64,000 nucleotides of DNA from Atopobium sp034113385 (GTDB lineage: Bacteria > Actinomycetota > Coriobacteriia > Coriobacteriales > Atopobiaceae). Where the stretch lies: positions 1-64,000 of the forward strand of contig NZ_JAXEXL010000009.1 in the NCBI RefSeq assembly GCF_034113385.1, read 5' to 3'. The notes below the pieces were generated by a model, which was given only the letters and a program-made list of their open reading frames with translations, ran no database searches and was not told where the DNA came from. Position 1 is the first letter of the stretch. Every line of letters starts with the position of its first letter. Both the position numbers and the translations under genes were made by a program. Shown here one piece after another: positions 53,334 through 62,407 of the stretch.

Positions 53334-53729
53334 ATGCTGGAGCGTGATTACATCCTAGAAGTTATAGAAACCTTTGTGGATACTGTGGCTTTTAGTTTGC
53401 GTGGCGCTTTTATTCGCCACAATCCTGCGGAAGCCCAACAAACAGAGCAAGCCTTGGCAGAGCTTATGGATTTAGATGCAAAGACAGCTTTTTCTTTGTC
53501 TCCAGAATCCTTAGTTACCATGATGCACTTGTCTGGTATTGGTGATGCTACTGCGAGTTATGTTAGCTATACGCTGGGAAAACTTGCAGACGCTTATGAG
53601 CGTATGGGTGAGAAAAACAAGGGAGAAGTCCGTCGTGCACAAGCACGTGCTGTTGCTGTTGCCTTTGGCTGGCAGTTGTCTGATGTTCCAAAAGGCATGG
53701 AACTTATTGACGCAGATTTGAAGGATTAA
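53334..53729 (+). CDS. Small conserved protein (DUF6483-like)
   Basis: 131 aa, starting ATG two bases after the ruvB stop, behind AAAGGGG. It is all-helical by composition, beginning MLERDYILEVIETFVD, which resembles the DUF6483 pattern I recall from Firmicutes. No catalytic motif can be named. It is read with ruvCAB and could belong to the SOS operon. Confidence 0.7.
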   Translation: MLERDYILEVIETFVDTVAFSLRGAFIRHNPAEAQQTEQALAELMDLDAKTAFSLSPESLVTMMHLSGIGDATASYVSYTLGKLADAYERMGEKNKGEVRRAQARAVAVAFGWQLSDVPKGMELIDADLKD

Positions 53730-53762
53730 GCTTATACAACACAACATCATCGTGTTATTTTC

Positions 53763-53795
53763 GGTTAACGGCATAATTTACCGTTAGCCTTTTTA
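53763..53795 (+). terminator. Intrinsic terminator of the ruvCAB operon
   Basis: GGTTAACGG and CCGTTAGCC form a nine-pair stem (one G-U), then TTTTT. Confidence 0.8.
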
Positions 53796-53913
53796 CGACG
53801 ATTTATTGCTTGATATAGAGTACACTAACTCTTGTGGCCATAAACGGCCATTTGTATCGCGCGGGAGCGCATAGTTATGCTCCACAAGGGGAGCAAAGAA
53901 AGAAAGGCACGTC

Positions 53914-54117
53914 ATGGCTCAGGGTACTGTTAAGTGGTTCAATCCAGACAAGGGTTACGGCTTCATCTCTCGCGAGGACGGCGACGATTTGTTCGTACAC
54001 TTCTCCGAGATTCAGATGGATGGTTTTAAGACTCTTGATGAGGGCCAGGCTGTCGAGTTTGACATCACCACTGGTCAGAATGGTAAGCAGCAGGCTTCCA
54101 ACGTTCGCAAGGCATAA
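53914..54117 (+). CDS. csp: Cold-shock protein CspA family
   Basis: 67 aa, the standard size. RNP motifs KGYGFIS and LFVHFSE are present, starting GTVKWFNPDKGYGF. It binds single-stranded RNA and acts as an RNA chaperone. The leader carries TGGCCATAAACGGCCA and a GGAG-rich hairpin, as expected for cold-shock genes. A terminator follows. Confidence 0.96.
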   Translation: MAQGTVKWFNPDKGYGFISREDGDDLFVHFSEIQMDGFKTLDEGQAVEFDITTGQNGKQQASNVRKA

Positions 54118-54141
54118 GTTAGTTTTTACATAGTCTTGTTA

Positions 54142-54172
54142 AGCTCGCATCCTTTTGGGTGCGAGCTTTTTC
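54142..54172 (+). terminator. Intrinsic terminator of the cold-shock gene
   Basis: AGCTCGCATCC pairs with GGGTGCGAGCT over a short T loop, with TTTT behind. Confidence 0.9.
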
Positions 54173-54192
54173 TATAGCAGGGCTCTGGCAGA

Positions 54193-54220
54193 TTGCCATA
54201 TGGGTATACAGCTATATACA
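54193..54220 (+). promoter_or_regulatory. Putative ferritin promoter
   Basis: TTGCCA (54193-54198) and TATACA (54215-54220) are 16 bp apart, about 40 bases before the ferritin start. Confidence 0.45.
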
Positions 54221-54260
54221 GGTATTGTATGGCGTATAGGCAGTAAAGGAGAGGGTTTAT

Positions 54261-54776
54261 ATGGCTATTGATGCAACACTGGGTAATGCGCTTAATGAGC
54301 AGATTAATAAGGAAATCTATTCTGCATATTTGTATCTGACCTTTGCAGACTACTATGAGGATCGTGGGCTTAAAGGTTTTGCTAATTGGTACATGATTCA
54401 GGTTGAGGAAGAATTGGCTCATGCAAAGATTCTCCGTCGTTATCTTTTGGACAACGAGTACCAGGTAAAGATGCTTGCTATTGCCCAACCTGATAAAACA
54501 TTTACTAATGATATGGACCCTCTTATTGCAGCGTATGAGCATGAGAAGTACATTACAGCTTCTATTAATGAGTGCTATACCTTAGCTTATGAGCAGCATG
54601 ATTTCCGGACTATGCAGTTGCTCGATTGGTTTGTAAAAGAGCAGGGCGAAGAAGAAACCAACGCTTCTGACATGATTAAGAACATGGAGCTTTTTGGCAA
54701 CGATGCAAAGGGTTTATTTGAGCTTGACCGTGAGTATCAGGCTCGTGCTTTTACTGCCCCTGCTATGTCAATGTAA
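54261..54776 (+). CDS. ftnA: Ferritin (FtnA-like)
   Basis: 171 aa, non-heme ferritin with the ferroxidase ligands in NEQINKEIYSAYLY (Glu) and EVEEELAHAK-like EEELAHA, plus the C-terminal EQGEEETNA. It stores iron in a 24-mer cage, limiting Fenton chemistry along with the superoxide reductase. It lacks a heme methionine pattern that I would call bacterioferritin. Strong SD AAAGGAGAGG. The stop codon region is tandemly duplicated (54769-54794). Confidence 0.93.
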   Translation: MAIDATLGNALNEQINKEIYSAYLYLTFADYYEDRGLKGFANWYMIQVEEELAHAKILRRYLLDNEYQVKMLAIAQPDKTFTNDMDPLIAAYEHEKYITASINECYTLAYEQHDFRTMQLLDWFVKEQGEEETNASDMIKNMELFGNDAKGLFELDREYQARAFTAPAMSM

Positions 54777-54817
54777 GAGTCCAATGTAAGAGTCGTTTCG
54801 CAGTATTGCAGCGTGCC

Positions 54818-54860
54818 AAAACAGGGACTCCAGACCTTTTGGTTTTGGGTCCCTGTTTTG
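54818..54860. terminator. Bidirectional terminator between ferritin and the restriction gene
   Basis: CAAAACAGGGA pairs with TCCCTGTTTTG around a 21-base loop that itself has CCAGACC/GGTTTTGG pairing. A-run and T-run flank it, so it can act for both convergent genes. Confidence 0.75.
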
Positions 54861-54905
54861 AAGTGTGAATAGCGCATTCATACGCCTGTACTTATAGAAC
54901 TAGAG

Positions 54906-56390
54906 CTATTGAGAAGCCCTTGGATTAAAAAACTCTTCCTCAAGCAGTGAGGCAATAAATGTTCCTTTAATCCATGCCTGTTGTTTATACATGGATATAC
55001 CGTTAATACATTCGGGCATATGAGTTGAGTCACTACTGGTGCCGCGTACAAAAACAGTGTGATCTTTTGACTTAGGAAAATTGGGAGCGCCAGCTGGGAC
55101 ACCCGTTTTATTGATAATCTGTTTGCCAGTACGTTTGTTAATCTTTGGAATAAACCTGAGCCTCTTATAAGAAATCAAGTCTTTAATCTCTTGCCAGGTA
55201 CGTTTCACTTCACTATCAATAAATACATCGCTAAAGGTAAAGCGTTTAAACCCAACAAGAACGTTCTCTCCAAGAGAAGCATGCTCACTTGGTTCTTCAA
55301 AAATAGTAAAAAGAATCTGACGATTATAGAAGTAATCATAGAATTGAGAATCCTCAAACGTACTATTGGGATTTAAAAACTCATCAAAATCAATGGTAAA
55401 AAGCTTCATATCTTCAGTACGTGTATGTTGCTTAGTAAGAGTGATAGATTTTGCGGTAAGACCAATTTTTGAGAAAAACTCGATATTGGAAATCTTGCCA
55501 GCTTTGCCATCAAAAATGTTGCAGATAATCTGCTCAGAAATATTTTTTGATTGCGAATATGCAAGACCTAAATCATCACAGATTTGGTTAATGGTCTTCC
55601 CAATAAACCGAGAAGACTTTTGTGCAATCATCTGGTCAATATCGTTGTATGAAGTATAGGCACGCGGTAGCTGCTCTAGTTTGGCACCAAAGTTTTTACG
55701 AGCCATAGTGGTAACAACACTGCGCTTAAGGCGAAAGCGTGGTGGATGAGGGTATTTAGGAGCCGTGTCAATAAACATCAGTTCCTTGCGTAAGGCAGAG
55801 GAAAGCTTAGGGTAGAGTTTCTTGCGGTCTTCCTCGTTGGGGTTCTCGTCTTGGATGCGGGTAATAAAAGATTGTACGAGCAGCCAGTCATTCTTTAAGA
55901 TTTCAATTTCCTGTGGCGTAAACTCATGGAACTGGTATCCCTTAATAACAAAGTTGGCATAGTCTTGTGCGCTGACGGCAGATGGTGCGTCATACAGATA
56001 GTACACAATAAGCATATGCTCAAGCTTATGCCAAAAGTGAGAGGTGTTGAAGTTCTCTTGTGCAATCTTGTTGATTGAGACCGCAGTAATAGACATGGGC
56101 TCTTTTGCTTCATAACCTTCTTGCTTTTTGGAGAGCCTGAGGCCAGTTGTTTTAAGTTCTGTGGGTGTGCCATCTACGAGCAAATCTGGTTTTTGTGCAT
56201 TGTCAGGGGGATATTCCAAAACAGATTGTTCAATAACATGTCCAGCAATACCAGTTACTTTTTTATTGTTTTGGTGGCTCTTAAATACTCCTGCAGAATC
56301 AACCTCTGCAAGTGTTTTGCCAAGCGTGGCTTCGAGTCTTTGCTTAAGTCCTGTCATGGTAAATGCATGGCTATCAACTACAGGATACAT
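54906..56390 (-). CDS. Sau3AI-like type II restriction endonuclease (predicted GATC)
   Basis: 494 aa from the ATG behind AAAGGAAAG; an in-frame reading from 56474 would run into the methylase upstream region. The length is that of Sau3AI (489 aa). The MutH-like D-x(n)-E-x-K site is visible in KPDLLVDGTPTELKTT. A second MutH-like half is degenerate in such enzymes and acts as an effector. It should cut unmethylated GATC. It is divergent from a matching C5-cytosine methylase. The gene looks more AT-rich than its neighbours, suggesting acquisition. Confidence 0.83.
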   Translation of the reverse strand: MYPVVDSHAFTMTGLKQRLEATLGKTLAEVDSAGVFKSHQNNKKVTGIAGHVIEQSVLEYPPDNAQKPDLLVDGTPTELKTTGLRLSKKQEGYEAKEPMSITAVSINKIAQENFNTSHFWHKLEHMLIVYYLYDAPSAVSAQDYANFVIKGYQFHEFTPQEIEILKNDWLLVQSFITRIQDENPNEEDRKKLYPKLSSALRKELMFIDTAPKYPHPPRFRLKRSVVTTMARKNFGAKLEQLPRAYTSYNDIDQMIAQKSSRFIGKTINQICDDLGLAYSQSKNISEQIICNIFDGKAGKISNIEFFSKIGLTAKSITLTKQHTRTEDMKLFTIDFDEFLNPNSTFEDSQFYDYFYNRQILFTIFEEPSEHASLGENVLVGFKRFTFSDVFIDSEVKRTWQEIKDLISYKRLRFIPKINKRTGKQIINKTGVPAGAPNFPKSKDHTVFVRGTSSDSTHMPECINGISMYKQQAWIKGTFIASLLEEEFFNPRASQ

Positions 56391-56618
56391 AGAGCTTTCC
56401 TTTCGTATATGAAGCCCATGAGCGTACGGTATGGGATTGGGATGCGCATCAGCACTACTCATAATTCTACTCAAAGCACCTTAGAAAAGAATGGATTGCC
56501 CTGCGAGTGCCTGGTTCAATCTTTTAATTCTACGTATGAGATAGTTTTTCAAAAAAAGTTTTGGCATGATCGGGTAGTATTAGAAGTCAAACAAGGACAC
56601 AGCAGCGATTGGAGAAAC
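56391..56618. promoter_or_regulatory. Divergent region of the R-M pair
   Basis: 228 bp. It carries one GATC at about 56568-56571 within the methylase leader, which could allow methylation-dependent control. A long ORF runs through it in frame with the methylase, but the SD supports a start at 56619. No clear -35/-10 was fixed. Confidence 0.35.
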
Positions 56619-57893
56619 GTGTCCAACACCATCACGGTAGCCGAGCTCTTTGCAGGGGTCGGTGGATTTAGATTGGGCTTAGAGGGCTATTTTGATCAGG
56701 CAAAAGGTTGGAATATGCCATCTGCAGGTCCTTATAAAACTATTTGGGCTAATCAATGGGAGCCTCCCGGAACACCTGCCCGTCAATTTGCAGCACGTTG
56801 CTACGAAGCTCATTTTGGCGAGAAAAGCGTTGTAAATGCTGACATCAATCAGGTTATTAATGAATATGAGCAAGGAAATCGAGATATTCCTTCTGTCGAT
56901 ATGGTCGTTGGAGGGTTTCCTTGTCAAGACTATTCAGTGGCTCGTCCTCTTTCTCAGGCTGGTGGCATTGAGGGCAAGAAGGGCGTGTTGTGGTGGGACA
57001 TCTATCGCTTTTTAGATTTGCAGATTAAGAAGGATGCTCATAACGCCCGTTGGGTGCTGCTAGAAAATGTAGATCGTTTGCTCAAGTCACCCGCTTCGCG
57101 TCGTGGCCGTGATTTTGCTATCATTTTGAGTTGTCTTGCTGCATTGGGTTATTGTGTTGAGTGGCGTGTTATCAATAGCGCGGAGTATGGTTTTGCTCAA
57201 AGACGTAAGCGCGTCTACCTTTTTGCCGAGCGTCTGACTACATGGGATTGCAAGCAGCGTATGCATACGGGTGTTATGGCACGCGCATTTCCTTACGAGC
57301 CCGTCTCTACGGTTACGACCGTGTCTATCCCTACAGACCCCTATGAGGCAAGTGAGTGCTTTAATAGTGAGCATGCTAAAGTATCTGTTTTTGCAGATAC
57401 AGGCATTATGATTGGTAATACGGTATATACCTTCAAAGCTGAAACTTGGTTTGAGGGGGTCAAAAAAACTCTAGGTGATGTGCTGGTAGACGAGAACAGT
57501 GTTCCAGAACAGTTTTATATCTCAAATGAGCAGCTTCCGCGTTGGCAATATTTGAAGGGTTCCAAAAGCGAACAGCGTGTAAATAAAAAAACAGGGTTTG
57601 CGTACAGATACTCTGAAGGGTCAATGGCGTTTCCAGATTTATTGACCAATCCCTCAAGGACTATCTTAACGGGTGAGGGAGGTTCTTCCGCATCGCGTTT
57701 TAAGCATATTATCCAAGTAGAAGGTCGTTATCGTCGCTTAGTGCCTGATGAACTTGACCGCTTGCAAGGGTTTCCGACAGGCTGGACTAATACAGGGATG
57801 AGCGATAACAACCGTGCATTTTGCATGGGTAATGCTCTTGTTACAGGTATTCCGTATCGCATTGGTAAGGCGTTGGCTGAGTCTTTGGAATAG
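56619..57893 (+). CDS. C5-cytosine DNA methyltransferase (Sau3AI-type, predicted GATC)
   Basis: 424 aa using GTG at 56619 behind TTGGAG; earlier in-frame ATGs (e.g. 56442) would add about 60 residues ahead of motif I. Motif I ELFAGVGGFRLGLE, motif IV GFPCQDYSVARP with the catalytic Cys, motif VI ENVDRLL, motif VIII QRRKRVYLFA and motif X GNALVTGIPYRIG are all clear. M.Sau3AI is about 412 aa and has this layout. It would methylate the C of GATC and protect the host. Confidence 0.88.
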   Translation: MSNTITVAELFAGVGGFRLGLEGYFDQAKGWNMPSAGPYKTIWANQWEPPGTPARQFAARCYEAHFGEKSVVNADINQVINEYEQGNRDIPSVDMVVGGFPCQDYSVARPLSQAGGIEGKKGVLWWDIYRFLDLQIKKDAHNARWVLLENVDRLLKSPASRRGRDFAIILSCLAALGYCVEWRVINSAEYGFAQRRKRVYLFAERLTTWDCKQRMHTGVMARAFPYEPVSTVTTVSIPTDPYEASECFNSEHAKVSVFADTGIMIGNTVYTFKAETWFEGVKKTLGDVLVDENSVPEQFYISNEQLPRWQYLKGSKSEQRVNKKTGFAYRYSEGSMAFPDLLTNPSRTILTGEGGSSASRFKHIIQVEGRYRRLVPDELDRLQGFPTGWTNTGMSDNNRAFCMGNALVTGIPYRIGKALAESLE

Positions 57894-57898
57894 TAACA

Positions 57899-58570
57899 CT
57901 ACACCAGCAAATCTTGCCAGTCATAAAGGAAGCAGTCACTTGCTTCTTGGACCTTCTCTACATCTTGTGCGGGATCATCGGCAAATACGCCTATCGTTGT
58001 GCAGCCAGCTTGCTTGGCAGAATTGATGGCGGGCACAATATCCTCAAACACAATGCAGCAAGCAGGGTCCGTATTAAGAGCTGCTGCGGTGTGTACATAG
58101 ATGTCTGGATGGTGCTTGGATTTACCTACGTGCTGAGCATACAATACCTTGTCAAAGAGGTTGTTGAGGGCCACCCGTGGCTCAAGGGATTCAAGCACTT
58201 CGGGGCTATTGCTGGTTGCAAGTGCTATGGGTATGCCTGCATTACGCAATTGGGTAAGGTAGGATTCTACTCCCGCACGAAGGGTAACCTGTTTGGTATA
58301 TATCTGTGTGGCGAGGCTTGTCCATTCAGCTACGATATCCTCGGGTTTCTCATCAAGGTTAAAGCGATCAACCATGTAAGCAGCACCTTTGCTAAAGCCA
58401 AGTGCTGCAACGTTGGTTGCAAGTTCAGGCGTCCATTGGATGCCACGTCGTTCACAAAAGATAGTGTCAATGTCATTCCAAATCTTGCCAGACAAGGCAA
58501 TAGTGCCATCAAAGTCAAAGATGGCTGCCTTAAAGTGATGATTGGCAAGAAATTGAGCGGCATCAAGCAT
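57899..58570 (-). CDS. HAD-superfamily phosphatase (beta-phosphoglucomutase-like)
   Basis: 223 aa from the ATG behind TGGAGAAAAC. Motif I FDFDGT places D19 and D21; motif II is ATSNSP; motif IV is VFEDIVPAINSAKQAG. The cap is helical, as in subfamily I (phosphoglycolate phosphatase or beta-PGM). Substrate unknown. It converges on the methylase gene, with no evident terminator between. Confidence 0.88.
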   Translation of the reverse strand: MLDAAQFLANHHFKAAIFDFDGTIALSGKIWNDIDTIFCERRGIQWTPELATNVAALGFSKGAAYMVDRFNLDEKPEDIVAEWTSLATQIYTKQVTLRAGVESYLTQLRNAGIPIALATSNSPEVLESLEPRVALNNLFDKVLYAQHVGKSKHHPDIYVHTAAALNTDPACCIVFEDIVPAINSAKQAGCTTIGVFADDPAQDVEKVQEASDCFLYDWQDLLV

Positions 58571-58754
58571 GTTTTCTCCACGTAAAAAAGACTGATAACA
58601 AGTTGCACAAGTGTTTGGGGCAGGCGTGTATGCCCACATGAATACAAATGAGTCTAAGCTATAAACAATCCCGTGCGTACAACAATTTACATGAAGCACT
58701 GTGGTAAAACGGATTTACATACTTTATTTGCCTGTTGACGGAGGTGGGGGGCGT

Positions 58755-59258
58755 ATGAATAAACGGCAGTTGCTTGCCTATGTTGCAGAGCAGTATGGCG
58801 TTGTTCCAGATTACCCCTGGACTGGTACTAGTTCTGTCAATGCGGTACTCAGGCATCCTTCAAATAGCAAATGGTTTGCGCTGGTCTTGCCTGTAGCTGG
58901 TTGTAAGTTGGGGCTTTCTACCAAGAAAACTGTGGAGATTGTACTGCTTAAGAATGATCCACTGGTTATTACACAGTTGCGTGAACAGGCAGGTATTTAT
59001 TTAGCCTATCACATGAATAAAGAACACTGGATTTCTGTAGTACTGGAGTCAGATGTATGTGATGCACAAGGTGCACAGTCATACGATTGGCATGATTTTG
59101 AAACCGTTTCTGATGAGCAACTGATGGAGCTTATCGATACGAGTTTTATCTTGACCGCACCTCGTATACAACCCAAGGCACAGACGCACGGTACAATACA
59201 GGGAAAAACACAGGGTACAACAGCACAGCAACATGAAGGGAAATCACATGGTAGATAA
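58755..59258 (+). CDS. MmcQ/YjbR-family protein with low-complexity tail
   Basis: 167 aa. The MmcQ/YjbR fold is seen in YGVVPDYPW, HPSNSKWFAL and the NKEHWISVVLE block. The last 30 residues are rich in Thr, Gln and Gly, with repeated GT/GKTQG motifs not part of the fold. SD GGAGGTGGGGGG is strong. The family is DNA-binding-like by structure, with unknown role. It overlaps the next gene by 11 bp. Confidence 0.82.
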   Translation: MNKRQLLAYVAEQYGVVPDYPWTGTSSVNAVLRHPSNSKWFALVLPVAGCKLGLSTKKTVEIVLLKNDPLVITQLREQAGIYLAYHMNKEHWISVVLESDVCDAQGAQSYDWHDFETVSDEQLMELIDTSFILTAPRIQPKAQTHGTIQGKTQGTTAQQHEGKSHGR

Positions 59259-60678
59259 AAAACTTGCAGCGCGTGTAGATGCATATGTAGATGAGGTTTG
59301 GGACAGCGTGGTTTCTGATATTGATACGCTGGTTCAAATAGAAAGCGTGGAAGACCTTGAGCACGCAACTGACGGGGCTCCTTTTGGCCCTGCGCCTCGC
59401 GCGGCATTGGATGCGGCATTGAGCATTGCTCAGCGTCTTGGTTTGGATACGGTTAACTGCAATGGCTATATAGGGTATGGCCAGATTGATGGGCAGGATG
59501 ACAAGCAAATTGCCACTATTGCCCATGCAGATATTGTTCCTTTAGGTACTGGTTGGGACTTTGATCCGCTGCGCGTAACGCGTAAGGACGGATATCTGAT
59601 TGGTCGCGGTGTAGCAGATGACAAAGGTCCCTTGGTTTTGTCTTTGTATGCAGCAGCTTTTGTACGCCGTGAGGCTGAGCGTAGTGGCAGTGCTCCCAAC
59701 CATACGCTGCGCACCTTGATTGGCACCAATGAGGAAACCTCAATGGGTGATGTGGAATGGTACTTACAAAACTATCGTGAACCAGATTTTCTATTCACAC
59801 CTGATGCTGAGTTTCCGCTCATTTGTGGCGAGAAGGGCCGCGTACAAGGCGCTTTTCGCAGTCAAGCTATCGTAGGTAAGAATAGCAACACTGTATTGGT
59901 CAGTTTAGATGGCGGCACGGTTGCCAATGCTGTGTGTAGTCTTGCAGAAGCGCTTGTGCGCGCCAATGCCAAAGAGCTTCCTGCTGCCAACAACATTGAG
60001 CTTGAAGAAGCGGGCGATGGCTTAACGCGTATTGTGGCGCATGGCAAAGGTGGTCACGCTTCCATGCCAGAAGGTACGCTCAACGCCATTGGTGTTTTAG
60101 TGGATTACCTGCTTGATAACAAGCTATACAGCCCTTCTCAGCAAAGCTATTTGGAGCTTGAACAAAAAATTATGGCTTCTACGGATGGTTCTTCTCTTGG
60201 CATTGATGCTACAGATAAGTTCTTTGAGCCTCTAACCTGCATTGGTGGTACCGTGCGTACCAATAAGGGGTGCTTTGTTCAAACTATTGATGTGCGCTAT
60301 CCAACCAGCACAAATGTAGACAAGATGTGCGAGGTATTAGAGCCATTGGCTCAGCAGCATGGAGCATGCTTTGAGGTTCAGGCAAATATGACGCCATTTT
60401 TGACTGATCCTGAGTCGCCAGAGATTCAAACGCTTGTCTCAACGTATAACGAATATACGGGCAAGCATGGCCATGCCTTCACTATTGGCGGAGGCACCTA
60501 TGCGCGCCACTTTAGCAAAGCGGCGGCCTTTGGTCCCTTTGAGCATGGCGCCACACTTCCTTCTTGGGTTGGCCCTGAGCACGGTCCCAACGAGGGTGTG
60601 AATGAGGAGGAGTTTAAACAAGCTCTCAAGATTTATATTGTGGCAATTATGCGACTTATGGAGATTAGCCTAGACTAA
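59248..60678 (+). CDS. pepV: M20 dipeptidase, PepV/Sapep-like (paralogue 1)
   Basis: 476 aa from the ATG behind GAAGGGAAATC. Metal and catalytic residues: H93 and D95 in HADIVPLG, D124 in GVADDKGP, the Glu pair in NEETSMGDVEW, D in TPDAEFP, and H in GGTYARHF. PepV-like enzymes cleave dipeptides, for example beta-Ala-His and D-Ala-X. Cytosolic. It overlaps the MmcQ gene and has a paralogue downstream. Confidence 0.9.
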   Translation: MVDKKLAARVDAYVDEVWDSVVSDIDTLVQIESVEDLEHATDGAPFGPAPRAALDAALSIAQRLGLDTVNCNGYIGYGQIDGQDDKQIATIAHADIVPLGTGWDFDPLRVTRKDGYLIGRGVADDKGPLVLSLYAAAFVRREAERSGSAPNHTLRTLIGTNEETSMGDVEWYLQNYREPDFLFTPDAEFPLICGEKGRVQGAFRSQAIVGKNSNTVLVSLDGGTVANAVCSLAEALVRANAKELPAANNIELEEAGDGLTRIVAHGKGGHASMPEGTLNAIGVLVDYLLDNKLYSPSQQSYLELEQKIMASTDGSSLGIDATDKFFEPLTCIGGTVRTNKGCFVQTIDVRYPTSTNVDKMCEVLEPLAQQHGACFEVQANMTPFLTDPESPEIQTLVSTYNEYTGKHGHAFTIGGGTYARHFSKAAAFGPFEHGATLPSWVGPEHGPNEGVNEEEFKQALKIYIVAIMRLMEISLD

Positions 60679-60748
60679 CTTCATAACTTGACCTGCTGTT
60701 TACCTGCGGCAGTAAAAATTATGCCGCTTAGAGACTCGTGAGGCACAG

Positions 60749-60789
60749 GCATACCGTATTGAATACAATCAATACGGTATGCATTTTTG
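60749..60789 (+). terminator. Intrinsic terminator between the two dipeptidase genes
   Basis: GCATACCGTATTG and CAATACGGTATGC form a perfect 13-bp stem with an eight-base loop, followed by ATTTTTG. It sits just upstream of the second gene, so the two may be independently transcribed or attenuated. Confidence 0.85.
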
Positions 60790-60815
60790 TTAGCCAGTCT
60801 TTTGAAAGGGGCATT

Positions 60816-62225
60816 ATGGCAGACGAACAGCTTAAGCAAGAAATTGCTGAATACGTGGACCGTGTCTGGGAAGACGTTATTGTAGATATTGATAAGCTCG
60901 TCCAGATTGAGAGTGTAGAGAACATGGACGAGGCCAAGCCTGGCGAGCCTTGGGGTCATGCTCCCCATGAGGCGCTGGTAAAGGCTTGCGAGATTGCTCA
61001 AGACCTTGGCCTTGAGGCTCATGATTGTGATGGCTACATTGGTTATGCTGACCTTAAGGGTGCCCGTGAGGACTACATTGGTCTTATCGGTCACACAGAT
61101 ATTGTTCCTTTAGGCACTGGTTGGACGTTTGATCCTTTGCATGTAACCCGCAAGGACGGCTATCTGTTGGGCCGCGGTGTTTTGGATGACAAGGGTCCTT
61201 TGGTTTTGGCCATGTATGCTGCAAAGTATTTTATCGAGAAGGGCGAGGAGCTTCCTTACACCCTTCGTGTCATCATTGGCTGCAATGAGGAAACCTCCAT
61301 GCAAGATGTTGAGTGGTATGTAGAAAACTTCCCTCAGCCTGCATTCCTCTTTACGCCTGATGCAGATTTCCCCCTGTGCTATGGCGAGAAGGGCGGCTAT
61401 TCCGCACGCATTCTGTCTGATAAGGTAGCTGGTGGCAAGATTGTTGACTTTAATGGCGGCATTGCGGACAACGCCATTCCTAATTTGGCAACTGCTACCG
61501 TTCGTGCCAACACTGCTGATTTAACGCCAACTGACCGCGTAAGCGTGGAGGACGCAGGCGATGGCTTGGTTAAGCTTACTGCTCATGGTATTGGTGGCCA
61601 CGCTTCTAAACCTGCTGGTACGATTAATGCTATTGGCTTGCTTGTTAACTATCTCTTGGACAATGATTTGTGTGATGAGGGCGAGCGTGAGTTCCTTGAG
61701 CTTGATCGCATTGTCTTAGCTTCAACTGATGGCTCCTCTATGGGCTTTGCAACTGCCGATAAGTACTTTGATCCTCTTACTTGCATTGGTGGCACTATGC
61801 GCACCATTGATGGTCGCTTTGAGCAGACCATTGACTCTCGTTACCCAACCACTATTACGGGTGAGGAGATTACCGCTAAGGTTTCTGAGCTGGCTGCCAA
61901 GCACCATGCAACCGTAGAGTGCTATTTGGATATGGTTCCTTTTGTAACCGATCCTGAGTCCGAGGCTATTCAGACACTCATTACTACCTACAACGAGGTA
62001 ACTGGCAAGAACGCCGAGCCCTTTACCATGGGTGGCGGTACCTATGCACGTCACTTTGCTCGCGCGGCAAGCTTTGGCCCCAATGATCCTGATTGGGAGT
62101 ATCCTGAGTGGGTCCATGGTGAGCACAGCGCCGATGAGGGTGTTTCTGAGGAGCTCATGAAGCAGTCCTTGGGCATTTATATCTTGGCTTTGAGCCGCTT
62201 GATGAAGCTTGACCTCACTGCTTAA
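60816..62225 (+). CDS. pepV: M20 dipeptidase, PepV/Sapep-like (paralogue 2)
   Basis: 469 aa from the ATG behind AAAGGGG. Same active-site motifs as paralogue 1: HTDIVPLG, GVLDDKGPL, NEETSMQDVEW, TPDADFP and GGTYARHFARAAS. The two copies are clearly a tandem duplication. A separate terminator sits in front, so the copies may be expressed differently. Substrate unknown. Confidence 0.9.
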   Translation: MADEQLKQEIAEYVDRVWEDVIVDIDKLVQIESVENMDEAKPGEPWGHAPHEALVKACEIAQDLGLEAHDCDGYIGYADLKGAREDYIGLIGHTDIVPLGTGWTFDPLHVTRKDGYLLGRGVLDDKGPLVLAMYAAKYFIEKGEELPYTLRVIIGCNEETSMQDVEWYVENFPQPAFLFTPDADFPLCYGEKGGYSARILSDKVAGGKIVDFNGGIADNAIPNLATATVRANTADLTPTDRVSVEDAGDGLVKLTAHGIGGHASKPAGTINAIGLLVNYLLDNDLCDEGEREFLELDRIVLASTDGSSMGFATADKYFDPLTCIGGTMRTIDGRFEQTIDSRYPTTITGEEITAKVSELAAKHHATVECYLDMVPFVTDPESEAIQTLITTYNEVTGKNAEPFTMGGGTYARHFARAASFGPNDPDWEYPEWVHGEHSADEGVSEELMKQSLGIYILALSRLMKLDLTA

Positions 62226-62298
62226 GCGTCTGCGCGAACATAGTTTATTTGCGTAAGACTCTGCTTTTGAGAATATACGCTTTCGTTTTGTTTTACCT

Positions 62299-62339
62299 AA
62301 AAGACCGAGTTGCCCTTTGAGTGGCAGCTCGGTCTTTTG
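62299..62339. terminator. Bidirectional terminator after the dipeptidase genes
   Basis: AAAAGACCGAG and CTCGGTCTTTT pair around a loop in which TGCC and GGCA also pair. A-run and T-run flank it, so it may serve the convergent gene at 62408 too. Confidence 0.85.
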
Positions 62340-62407
62340 CTTGAGGGCTGAGGTATGCAACACAGCGGTTAGTGGGAGCTTGTATCCAGCTGTGTACAGC
62401 AAAATGC

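Noticed and set aside
56121..56618. N-terminal extension of the cytosine methylase to 590 aa
   Set aside because: It would run across the restriction gene's own 5' region on the opposite strand; the SD at 56611 and motif I right after 56619 support the shorter form.
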